From positions 248,001 to 312,000 of the forward strand of contig NZ_VNHY01000002.1 of the NCBI RefSeq assembly GCF_008124865.1: 64,000 bases of DNA, written 5' to 3'. Both the position numbers and the translations under genes were made by a program. Under the pieces are notes generated by a model. The model was given only the letters and a program-made list of their open reading frames with translations. It was not told where the DNA came from and made no database searches. Source of the stretch: Fodinibius salinus (lineage in GTDB: Bacteria; Bacteroidota; Rhodothermia; Balneolales; Balneolaceae). This document shows positions 45,148-52,091 of the stretch, piece by piece (positions within the stretch are counted from its first letter, which is position 1; each line of letters opens with the position of its first letter).

Positions 45148-45180
45148 CCGGCAGCGGCTCCTGGCCGTTGCCGGCTTTAT
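45148..45180 (+). terminator. Hairpin between the two capsid candidates
   Basis: The stem CCGGCAGCGGC / GCCGTTGCCGG (11 pairs with one G-T) has a 5-base loop and is followed by CTTTATTAATT. It may be a partial terminator setting the dose of downstream virion genes, or may protect the 3' end of the highly expressed upstream message. Confidence 0.65.
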
Positions 45181-45209
45181 TAATTGCTCAAACGCTTGCC
45201 TACATCATT

Positions 45210-45989
45210 ATGAAAATAGTAAAGAATTTTATTCCTCCAACCGAGTCTACGCCTTTTAATCCGGCCAAATCGATTGACATTCCTGCCGGTGCCAGCGGCC
45301 ACCTTTCGATGAATGGCATGGGCGGAGAAAGTTTCGGCGTCCGAAAAATACTGCCCTACAGCTCCCACATGGACAAGGTACTCGTTTCCGCTCGGCTAAA
45401 TGAAGACCTGTACCTGTTCCGCGACCTGCAGCTTTCTGTAGTACACCGGCTGTTCCAGCGCATCGATGGTCTGCTTGCTCCGTTCATTATTCAGAAGAGT
45501 AACAGTCTGGTCTTTGAGCTGTCTAACACCCACAGCGCTGGCCAAACGGTCAACATCCAGCTCATCGGCTATGATCATTTCAGCATGGCAAAGCTACTTA
45601 GTATCTACCAGGACATTGGCAGCCCTATGCCTCAGCCGCGCTTTCTCTACGGGCAGGCTACCATAAATCCGGGCGCTGTCAATATTGACATGGGCGTCAA
45701 AGCGAAAAGCATTGACGTAGAAGCCCGCCGATTGGCCATGAGCAGCGACCGTCCGGGCGATATCACCGCCAGCCTGAAGATCTATAATACGACTATCCGC
45801 AATGAGGTTTATCTGGAGCAACTTAACGACGAGTTCGGCCAGTTCTATGCCAACGTCCCATTTATCATTGGCTCGAATATGCCGTTCCAGGTCTATGCCA
45901 CTAATAAAGGTTCTTCCCAGGCAAACGTAAGTTTTCTGTGTGAAGCTTATGTGGTTGAAACATCCGACGCTAATCCACTGGAGGTATAG
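45210..45989 (+). CDS. Candidate capsid protein 2 (259 residues, beta-rich)
   Basis: A soluble protein rich in beta strands throughout: SIDIPAGASGHLSMNGM, SLVFELSNTHSAGQTVNIQL, INPGAVNIDMGVKAKSIDVE and PFQVYATNKGSSQANVSFLC. These alternating hydrophobic strands joined by Gly/Asn turns suggest one or two jelly rolls. A TTG 14 codons upstream lies in the hairpin region, so ATG 45210 is chosen. It lies between capsid candidate 1 and a small spike-region gene. Major capsid protein is inferred only from size, fold pattern and place. Confidence 0.55.
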   Translation: MKIVKNFIPPTESTPFNPAKSIDIPAGASGHLSMNGMGGESFGVRKILPYSSHMDKVLVSARLNEDLYLFRDLQLSVVHRLFQRIDGLLAPFIIQKSNSLVFELSNTHSAGQTVNIQLIGYDHFSMAKLLSIYQDIGSPMPQPRFLYGQATINPGAVNIDMGVKAKSIDVEARRLAMSSDRPGDITASLKIYNTTIRNEVYLEQLNDEFGQFYANVPFIIGSNMPFQVYATNKGSSQANVSFLCEAYVVETSDANPLEV

Positions 45990-45993
45990 CCCC

Positions 45994-46413
45994 ATGTGGA
46001 ACAGCCTCATTCAATCGCTTTGCGAGCTTACCGGGAAAATAGATGCGCTGCTGGAGCAACTACAGGCTCCCTCTACATCCATTGGCATCGGCCCAGCCGG
46101 TCGCATTGGGACCTCCATATCACCCGTCCTCAAGCAGGGGACGAGTCCTGTAAAACTGGTAAATGGAAACCCCACGCGGCTGGGCGTCATCATCCATAAC
46201 AGCAGTGACGGCGAATTTATGATCGCACTGGACGAGGCTCGCATCAATGGGCGGTATTACACCTTTAAGCTCAAACCCGGCGAAACCCTGCATATGGATG
46301 AGCGCCAGTTTAAAGAACTCTATAAAGGCGGGATGATGGGCCTGTGGGATGAAGACTCCGGAGCACTGGAAACATCCAAAGCTCTCGTAACCGAAATCTT
46401 CTGGTCCCAATAG
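45994..46413 (+). CDS. Small beta-rich virion protein, vertex/spike candidate
   Basis: A 139-residue protein. A short helical N-terminus (LIQSLCELTGKIDALLEQLQ) is followed by a beta-sandwich-like domain (LVNGNPTRLGVIIHNSSDGE, YYTFKLKPGETLHM). Such proteins commonly sit in phage structural modules as adaptors or trimeric spike parts. The ATG at 45994, just after the previous stop, is chosen over an earlier one inside that gene. Function inferred from context. Confidence 0.6.
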   Translation: MWNSLIQSLCELTGKIDALLEQLQAPSTSIGIGPAGRIGTSISPVLKQGTSPVKLVNGNPTRLGVIIHNSSDGEFMIALDEARINGRYYTFKLKPGETLHMDERQFKELYKGGMMGLWDEDSGALETSKALVTEIFWSQ

Positions 46414-46417
46414 CCCT

Positions 46418-46969
46418 ATGAGCGAAATCACCGGCAAAGAGTTTAGCGAAGGATTTAAAATGCGGGTCGTCAGCGGCATGCTGGTCGACGGTTCCATCCA
46501 GGTGTCATGGGCGACCGGCAGGAAGGCCTCTTCCCAGATGGATTGGGGACTGGATCCAGATAACCTGGCTACCACTCCCGAGTACCACCGCGAGCCTTCG
46601 GAGATGGTGCGCTACCATACGCTCTATTTCCCAATTACATACCTTGATGCCCGGCACTACTTCCGGGTTCGATCCAAAACCGCAGGGGGACAGATCGGCC
46701 AATCCAGAATTTATTCTGTCATTACGCCCGATGATGTCCAGCAGGCTACCCAGTCTCCGATTGGCCAGGTCATCTTGGACCTACAACCCATCGAGGGCGA
46801 AGAAGGAAATCTACTTTGCACACCAATGACGGATACCCGAGCCGATCACCAGCCGGAAGCGACCTCGCAATCCATCACAAGTGGACTATCAACAGATAAT
46901 AACCTGTCGGAGCTGACGGGAGCCACCAGCAGCAATGCCACCACCAACCCCATTACCATTATCTCTTGA
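46418..46969 (+). CDS. Fibronectin III-like virion protein
   Basis: A 183-residue protein with an FnIII/Ig-like domain at about 12-105 (MLVDGSIQVSWATGRKASSQ, then LDARHYFRVRSKTAGG), the fold used in phage spikes for surface contacts. The C-terminal 75 residues are Ser/Thr/Asn-rich and disordered. No signal peptide, so it is virion-targeted rather than secreted. It precedes the large spike candidate by 4 bases. Confidence 0.65.
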   Translation: MSEITGKEFSEGFKMRVVSGMLVDGSIQVSWATGRKASSQMDWGLDPDNLATTPEYHREPSEMVRYHTLYFPITYLDARHYFRVRSKTAGGQIGQSRIYSVITPDDVQQATQSPIGQVILDLQPIEGEEGNLLCTPMTDTRADHQPEATSQSITSGLSTDNNLSELTGATSSNATTNPITIIS

Positions 46970-46973
46970 CCGT

Positions 46974-48425
46974 ATGAATACCATCAATCAAACCCTCTCT
47001 ATTGGTACCCCGAAATCTGGAATGGATCTGTTTTGTAACATTAGCATTGACGGGGAGCACCTGTTTCGAATGCACTGCGAGTCGTTCGTGGGCAACCTCC
47101 TGCGCGACGTCCACGGAATGATGCACGGCGGCAAAACCGACCGCCTGATTAGTCCTGGCGACGATTACGTGCAGGATGGGAAAATCACCTCTCTGCATAT
47201 TGTCGATGGGGCGCTGGAAATATACAGTCAGTACTACCTGGAGTATATTTTCAATGGCATGCATGGCGTGAACCCCAACGGCGAAAAACCGGTGTGGGTA
47301 CATATCTGGGGATGCAGCTCGGTCCCGCAGATCAATGGCACCTGGCAGGTTGAAGCTGCCTATGGCGACTATTATATCCGTCTGAAAGACGCGCCAACCA
47401 ATTTCGATCCGGCAACTTATGTCGCCGACGAGGCGCAAGTCATTGCCAAGCACTATCATCCCATTACGACCACCGAAAGCTACTGTCCTCCTTTTCGTGT
47501 TATCCTACCGACCATCGGGCAAGGCAGCCGCCCCGTAAGCATATCTGATGTGGGCCTGCACAATCCCATCGACGCGCTGCTGGCTCGGGGAGCCCGATCT
47601 GTTTCCGGCGTCGTAACCGACCAGCAAAAAAGCGTCTTTACCGTGTCTGCTCCATTCACGAATGACTCTGGTGGTGACTTGGCCATTACCGAAATGGGCC
47701 TGATGACCCACATTAATGTCAACCGACACGAAATTAACACCATTGCCACCCTCTATGCCCGGGACGTGCTGCCGGCGGCCCTGAATCTGCCCAATGGCAA
47801 AACGTTGACCTTGGACTATGAGTGCCGGTTTGAGCTGGAAAACTTCAACCAGGATACCGACCTCAACGGTTCCAATGGCGGATTCACCGCTGAATTTGTG
47901 GGTGCTCTCCGGCGACAAGCGGTCGAAAACACCAACACCAACTGGCGGGACCTGATGTGTATCGCCGGTGGGGGCACCTCGATGACCTCTTTGGAGCGGC
48001 GGGCGTCAGAAGTAAACAAAGGCTGGCACATGGGACTCCGGTTGGGCCAAAGCAACAAATTTGTCTCGATGACGGACGCCGACCTGTCTCCGGACGCCAC
48101 GCAAGAAACGCCCTACAGCCTCGGAGGCATCACTCATGGCAGCGGAGACGGGGAGCTCATCCATCACGGGATGATCATCGATGACCAGGTGACCATTGAT
48201 GAGGCCAATAATGAGGCGTATTTCAATCTGGGGCGTGTGTTTGAAAATCGGGGCGCTACCGACATCACTATCAAAGAAGTTGGTATCTACGCCAACCGTG
48301 GAGACGATTATGACGAGTGGGTGCCAAAACTGGTAGCCCGCCGGGCCCTGGCACCTGCTGACCAGTTTACCATCATGGCCGGACAGATGCGAAAGGTCAA
48401 CTACAAGATTAAGATGGTAGTCTAA
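46974..48425 (+). CDS. Candidate receptor-binding/spike protein with an internal repeat
   Basis: A 483-residue protein. A beta-rich N-terminal part (about 1-170) precedes two related modules: about 240-290 (AITEMGLMTHINVN, then LPNGKTLTLDYECRFE) and about 430-483 (TIKEVGIYANRGDD, then RALAPADQFTIMAGQMRK). Both have the EMGL/EVGI-x-ARxxL-xx-G-T pattern seen in phage tail-fibre and spike proteins. The repeat suggests two stacked copies of one fold. The start is the ATG at 46974, after the FnIII gene stop. The stop and the next ATG share a base (TAATG). Receptor binding is inferred. Confidence 0.65.
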   Translation: MNTINQTLSIGTPKSGMDLFCNISIDGEHLFRMHCESFVGNLLRDVHGMMHGGKTDRLISPGDDYVQDGKITSLHIVDGALEIYSQYYLEYIFNGMHGVNPNGEKPVWVHIWGCSSVPQINGTWQVEAAYGDYYIRLKDAPTNFDPATYVADEAQVIAKHYHPITTTESYCPPFRVILPTIGQGSRPVSISDVGLHNPIDALLARGARSVSGVVTDQQKSVFTVSAPFTNDSGGDLAITEMGLMTHINVNRHEINTIATLYARDVLPAALNLPNGKTLTLDYECRFELENFNQDTDLNGSNGGFTAEFVGALRRQAVENTNTNWRDLMCIAGGGTSMTSLERRASEVNKGWHMGLRLGQSNKFVSMTDADLSPDATQETPYSLGGITHGSGDGELIHHGMIIDDQVTIDEANNEAYFNLGRVFENRGATDITIKEVGIYANRGDDYDEWVPKLVARRALAPADQFTIMAGQMRKVNYKIKMVV

Positions 48426-48985
48426 TGACCAGCTCTTTTTCGATATCGGCCGAGCTTACGTACGCACGGATTCGTGGCCTGATGGGATATTTCTCCGAAG
48501 CCTCCAAGCGATATGGCGTCCCCCTTGCCCTGTTGCTGGCGGTTGCTTCCCGCGAAAGTCGCATGGGGCTAGCTCTGTCAGCAGACGGAACCGGAGATCA
48601 TGGTAACGGGATAGGCATCATGCAGATTGACCGGCGATATCATCCCGGATTTACGGGTCGCCATAGCCCACTGGATCACCAAGCCAATATTGATTATGGA
48701 GCCGAATACCTGGCAAAACTGCTCCGGGAGTTCAATGGAAATACCACCCGGGCCATAGCCTCCTATAATGCCGGCCCCAATAAAGTGCAGACCGCTATCT
48801 ATGCTGGATTGCCCCCGGATTCCGTCACCACCGGCGGTGATTACAGCGAAGACGTGGTGGGGCGGAAACAGCTCATCGACCAGCTACTCGGCCTCTCCAA
48901 AGCAACCAGCATGTCAATTTATGTCCTTCCTATAGCCGCTATCGCCTTTGCAACTTATAACTATATGACTACCCAACTCCCATGA
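48425..48985 (+). CDS. Lytic transglycosylase (SLT-like) with membrane anchor
   Basis: A 186-residue muramidase-type enzyme that cleaves the glycan strand of peptidoglycan. The SLT core shows Glu44 in LLLAVASRESRMGL, the GNGIGIMQIDRRYHP motif and the NYGA-like block IDYGAEYLAKLL, ending with AIASYNAGPNKV. A C-terminal membrane helix (MSIYVLPIAAIAFATYNYM) follows. Overlap with the previous gene is one base and with the next four. As a membrane-anchored lysozyme in the structural module it is likely a virion protein that opens the wall on DNA entry, as in other membrane phages. Confidence 0.9.
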   Translation: MTSSFSISAELTYARIRGLMGYFSEASKRYGVPLALLLAVASRESRMGLALSADGTGDHGNGIGIMQIDRRYHPGFTGRHSPLDHQANIDYGAEYLAKLLREFNGNTTRAIASYNAGPNKVQTAIYAGLPPDSVTTGGDYSEDVVGRKQLIDQLLGLSKATSMSIYVLPIAAIAFATYNYMTTQLP

Positions 48986-49428
48986 AAACCGAATCACATT
49001 ATATCTACGACCAGTCCAATGAAGCACAAGGATTGGGACGGATGCCGTCGCGAGCCACAATGCTTCGCCCAGTCCTGGATGAACCTATGCCGCGCAACCG
49101 AGGCCGAGAAGTTAGACCACGAGTACGGCCACGACCTATCCCAAAACCAAAGCCTGTTCTTTTACCCCGGCCGGTTATTGACAAAAATCCAGTGCCTGCT
49201 CCTCCAAAACTAAATATCAACAACGTTAAGAAAACCTCTACTCAAAAGTCGCAGCCGACCTCCAAACCTAAACACACCAATAAACCTGTGAGCAATCAGC
49301 CCAATTCCAGCAACGATATCCTAGCAGGCACTTTTAGCATAGGTGGGGTACAGGTAACCAAAACCCATGCGGCTATGGCAACAGGTGGGATCGCAGGCGG
49401 CCTGCTTCTTTGGAAAATCCTCTTTTAA
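48982..49428 (+). CDS. Pro/Lys-rich tail-anchored protein
   Basis: A 148-residue protein. The middle (about 30-110) is a Pro/Arg/Lys-rich extended linker (VRPRPIPKPKPVLLPRPV, then many Ser/Thr/Lys). The C-terminus is a membrane helix TKTHAAMATGGIAGGLLLWK. It starts in an ATGA overlap with the transglycosylase. The layout, a long stiff arm fixed in a membrane, resembles TonB-like or spanning proteins. It may bridge membrane and capsid, which is inference. Confidence 0.65.
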   Translation: MKTESHYIYDQSNEAQGLGRMPSRATMLRPVLDEPMPRNRGREVRPRVRPRPIPKPKPVLLPRPVIDKNPVPAPPKLNINNVKKTSTQKSQPTSKPKHTNKPVSNQPNSSNDILAGTFSIGGVQVTKTHAAMATGGIAGGLLLWKILF

Positions 49429-49455
49429 TAACTCAAAACATTAAGGTGAAATAAT

Positions 49456-49704
49456 ATGGAAACCTCTTTTGTAAACGAACAACCATGTGGATGCACCGGC
49501 AACGGGCTTTCGGGTGGACCCAGTGTTAGCCAGTCCGGATGCGGCTGCAGCGGGGGACTGGGAGAAGACAAAGCCCCCGAAACGCAAAAAGATCTTATCA
49601 GTGAAGCCAAGAAATACATCAATGGCGAAATACCAACCAGCTACAAAGTGGCTGGCGGGATAGCGCTCATCCTCCTTCTCACCTTAGCCACAAGAGGAAA
49701 CTAA
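49456..49704 (+). CDS. Cys/Gly-rich tail-anchored small protein
   Basis: An 82-residue protein. The N-terminal half has two CxC pairs (PCGCTGNG and GCGCSGG) in a Gly/Ser background, and the C-terminus is a membrane helix (YKVAGGIALILLLTLATRGN). The paired CGC motifs could bind metal or form disulphides. An AT-rich leader separates it from the previous gene. Function unknown. Confidence 0.6.
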   Translation: METSFVNEQPCGCTGNGLSGGPSVSQSGCGCSGGLGEDKAPETQKDLISEAKKYINGEIPTSYKVAGGIALILLLTLATRGN

Positions 49705-49705
49705 T

Positions 49706-50239
49706 ATGAACAGTAACGATTATTTGGCCCTTCTCGACAGCTACGGCAATCACTTTTCGATCCCCGAGCTTGAAATTCAAGGTCCCGGCACCTTAAGTCG
49801 CATGGATACCGGTTTCTTGCGATCCTTTCTGACCTGGCGCAGCTGGCACGGGCTCCCCACCATGATTTCTTCTGCTTGGCGCAAAGGAGATCCAAAATCC
49901 CATGGCCGCGGCCTGGCCTTTGATGTGCTGCTATTTGACCGGTGGCTGTCCAGCCAACCGTCCGCCCTCCAGCACTGGCTGCTTGCCACAACCTGGGGAT
50001 TCCGAGGTGTGGGCTTGTACTTTGATTGGAAATACACCAATAAGGAAGGCATCAGAGTACCGGCCATTGGCCTGCATGTGGACGGATGGTCCGGAAACGA
50101 CCGGTCCCGGCGCCCACTGCGGTGGCTCCGAATTAACGGCCAGTATTATTACCAGTCGCTTACCAGTGGCCACTTTTATTGCAAATCGAACAAGCAATCC
50201 ATTACGCTGGATGAAGCGATCAGGAGGTACGGGGCATGA
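49706..50239 (+). CDS. M15-type peptidase, probable endolysin
   Basis: A 177-residue D,D-peptidase-like protein that would cut peptide crosslinks of peptidoglycan. The zinc-binding pattern is SHGRGLAFD (His66, Asp73) and GLHVDGW (His123), as in VanY/M15 and M15-type phage endolysins. There is no signal or membrane segment, so it needs a holin; membrane genes lie directly downstream. The start is one base after the previous stop. Confidence 0.85.
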   Translation: MNSNDYLALLDSYGNHFSIPELEIQGPGTLSRMDTGFLRSFLTWRSWHGLPTMISSAWRKGDPKSHGRGLAFDVLLFDRWLSSQPSALQHWLLATTWGFRGVGLYFDWKYTNKEGIRVPAIGLHVDGWSGNDRSRRPLRWLRINGQYYYQSLTSGHFYCKSNKQSITLDEAIRRYGA

Positions 50240-50595
50240 GCAACTCAAAAACGAATGGCTTTTTTCACAAGTATAAGGAGCTGATTGTCACCACGATTAT
50301 CTGCCTGTTTTTGACCGGCATTTACGATTCGATCAATAATCAGACTGCTGAAATAAAGAAGTGGTATGAGCTGATGATTGGCATCAATGAAAAAGTGAAA
50401 GTACAAGCTGACAACCTTCACCGGTTGGAAAAGAGCCTGGAAACCCATGTCCAGCAAACGGACGAACGCTTCGAAGATCATAACCAGCGAATTCGATCCA
50501 TCGAATTTGAAATCATACCCCGTCGGACTGGCCGATTTAAATCCCCAACCCCAAAAGACACGACTGATGCTCAAGATACTAACTCCGATAATTAA
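50236..50595 (+). CDS. Small membrane/coiled-coil protein, holin or spanin candidate
   Basis: A 119-residue protein with one N-terminal membrane helix (ELIVTTIICLFLTGIYDSI, about 15-33) and a coiled-coil periplasmic or cytosolic stretch (ADNLHRLEKSLETHVQQTDE). Start overlaps the endolysin stop by four bases (ATGA). Its place and topology match phage holin-like or i-spanin-like proteins. Confidence 0.65.
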   Translation: MSNSKTNGFFHKYKELIVTTIICLFLTGIYDSINNQTAEIKKWYELMIGINEKVKVQADNLHRLEKSLETHVQQTDERFEDHNQRIRSIEFEIIPRRTGRFKSPTPKDTTDAQDTNSDN

Positions 50596-51031
50596 GGCTG
50601 TTCCCACCTTAATTGGGCTTTTTAAAAGCAAAACCCCTGAAAAAGGCAGGGGAATTGTAAAAAGCGGGATCGCAAGCCTGACCATATCTGGACTTTTGTC
50701 AACCGGCAGGCTATCTGCCTCTGGTATTGATACCACCCTGCTGCTCATTCTTTCCATCCTAGAATTGATCGGCTACCTCTACGGGATGGTCGCTATATCA
50801 TCGGGGGCCTCACAGACCAATCCTGTAGATGATCTACTCCAAGGGAAGGGGGATGGGTTATCAAATAAGCAGGCTAAAGGGTTAGGACAAAAGTGGCTGA
50901 AGCAGATACAGAAGAATCAAAGTCACAAGATTCCTGGAAACTCCTTGTTTGATGATGATTACTCTGATCTCAAAATCGAAGCCGATGATATTTCCCAATA
51001 CAAACCCCATAAATCAAAGAAAAAACAATGA
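50567..51031 (+). CDS. Small membrane protein, holin candidate
   Basis: A 154-residue protein starting at the ATG at 50567 inside the previous gene's 3' end (29-base overlap). It has two or three hydrophobic segments (PIIKAVPTLIGLF, VKSGIASLTISGLL and LLLILSILELIGYLYGMVAI) and a polar, basic C-terminus ending SKKKQ. A membrane-permeabilising or wall-lysis role fits the lysis cassette position. No family match asserted. Confidence 0.6.
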   Translation: MLKILTPIIKAVPTLIGLFKSKTPEKGRGIVKSGIASLTISGLLSTGRLSASGIDTTLLLILSILELIGYLYGMVAISSGASQTNPVDDLLQGKGDGLSNKQAKGLGQKWLKQIQKNQSHKIPGNSLFDDDYSDLKIEADDISQYKPHKSKKKQ

Positions 51032-51393
51032 TAACATTTCTATCTTTTTTATTCACTACCGCATTGATTCTAATCCCTGCTGATTGGCTATCAGGTCTGT
51101 TGGCTCCAAACAACCTGGCCGAAATTGGCGCGGTTATCTTGGGCATGATAGCCTTGTCAGCCTCAGTTCAAATCCGTAGCCTGTTTGAGAAAGCCCAAGA
51201 TATTCTTCGATTGTACGGGCAATACTCCGATCCTAAGAGTGAACAAGGAAGTAAGCTCTCTCCCAAAGAAAAAGAGCGATTGTTGGATCTGTTTCTGCAT
51301 GAGTTGCGAATTATAATTGACCAATTTGGTGGGAGGGTACTAATTCGTATGGGAGGATTTATTCGGAAAGTTTTTAATAAACTATTTGGATAA
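51028..51393 (+). CDS. Small membrane protein, last gene of the virion operon
   Basis: A 121-residue protein with two N-terminal membrane segments (ITFLSFLFTTALILIPADWL and LAEIGAVILGMIALSASVQI) and a soluble C-terminus with Lys/Arg and helical character. Starts in an ATGA overlap. It is the third successive membrane protein after the endolysin, as in phage lysis modules. A strong terminator follows. Confidence 0.6.
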   Translation: MITFLSFLFTTALILIPADWLSGLLAPNNLAEIGAVILGMIALSASVQIRSLFEKAQDILRLYGQYSDPKSEQGSKLSPKEKERLLDLFLHELRIIIDQFGGRVLIRMGGFIRKVFNKLFG

Positions 51394-51410
51394 GCATATA
51401 TACTTTTTTT

Positions 51411-51456
51411 AAAGAGGCAGTCTCAACTAATAAAGACTGCCTCTTTGCTTTTTTCC
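51411..51456 (+). terminator. Terminator of the virion operon
   Basis: Perfect stem AAAGAGGCAGTCT / AGACTGCCTCTTT with a short loop, followed by gcttttttc. It closes the 21-kb operon that starts at 30124 and separates it from the metal-resistance genes. Confidence 0.9.
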
Positions 51457-51502
51457 CTCCCAGCTATTCCCTATCTTTGGGCTTGATTTAAAAGATTTCC
51501 AA

Positions 51503-51973
51503 ATGCATCAGATCCAATCCACATATAAGAAAAGCCTGAAGGGCATCACCTTTGCCCTTCTTTTCCTGTTTGGACTGCATTTTTTTAGCATCCATGGATT
51601 TGTTGACAGTCTCGTCTATTGCTTTGAAGAAGATGGACAGGTCAATATCGAATCAGAGGTTGGTTCCATCTTCACCGTCCCTTCGGAAGATATCATTCAT
51701 GCCGAAGATCAGCACGATCATGAAGAACCTACCTTTGATGCGGCAGAAGATAGCCATCATGATGTATCATTATCTTTGATCTGTTCTAAGGAACAACAAA
51801 CAACGCGCTTCGATCAGGAACGCACGCTCAACTTTCTTGAAGGAATTTTATACAGCAAGGTTGAAAACCTCCCGCAATCACGGGTGTTTCAACTTGCTTC
51901 TTACACGCCTCCCTTGATTGAGGATACCATAACAGCTTCGCTCAAAACTGTTGTCCGCATTCTCTACAACTAA
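51503..51973 (+). CDS. Exported His/acid-rich protein at the head of the efflux operon
   Basis: A 156-residue protein with an N-terminal membrane/signal segment (about 12-35; GITFALLFLFGLHFFSI) and a His/Asp/Glu-rich stretch (HAEDQHDHEEP and DSHHD) that could bind divalent metal in the periplasm. It lies about 120 bases upstream of the CzcC-like gene. Small proteins of this kind commonly lead czc/cus operons in this group. No defined family. Confidence 0.7.
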   Translation: MHQIQSTYKKSLKGITFALLFLFGLHFFSIHGFVDSLVYCFEEDGQVNIESEVGSIFTVPSEDIIHAEDQHDHEEPTFDAAEDSHHDVSLSLICSKEQQTTRFDQERTLNFLEGILYSKVENLPQSRVFQLASYTPPLIEDTITASLKTVVRILYN

Positions 51974-52091
51974 GTAGTTCCAGCCCTTTTCATATCGTTA
52001 CTTCATTGCAAGCAAAGTAATTAGGTACGGATAAATTATATCCTGCCGGCTCTGCTTGCCACTCCATAACAGCAAAAATTGGCTGGAATAC

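Noticed and set aside
46959-47459. 166-residue minus-strand frame
   Set aside because: Antisense to the spike candidate with no plausible start site or domain.
8841-51393. Integrative conjugative element
   Set aside because: I found no relaxase, coupling protein, VirB4-type ATPase or pilus genes; wall enzymes here sit with spike and lysis-like genes instead.
30124-51393. Contractile injection or type VI-like apparatus
   Set aside because: No sheath, tube, baseplate, VgrG-like or AAA disassembly protein is visible in the operon.
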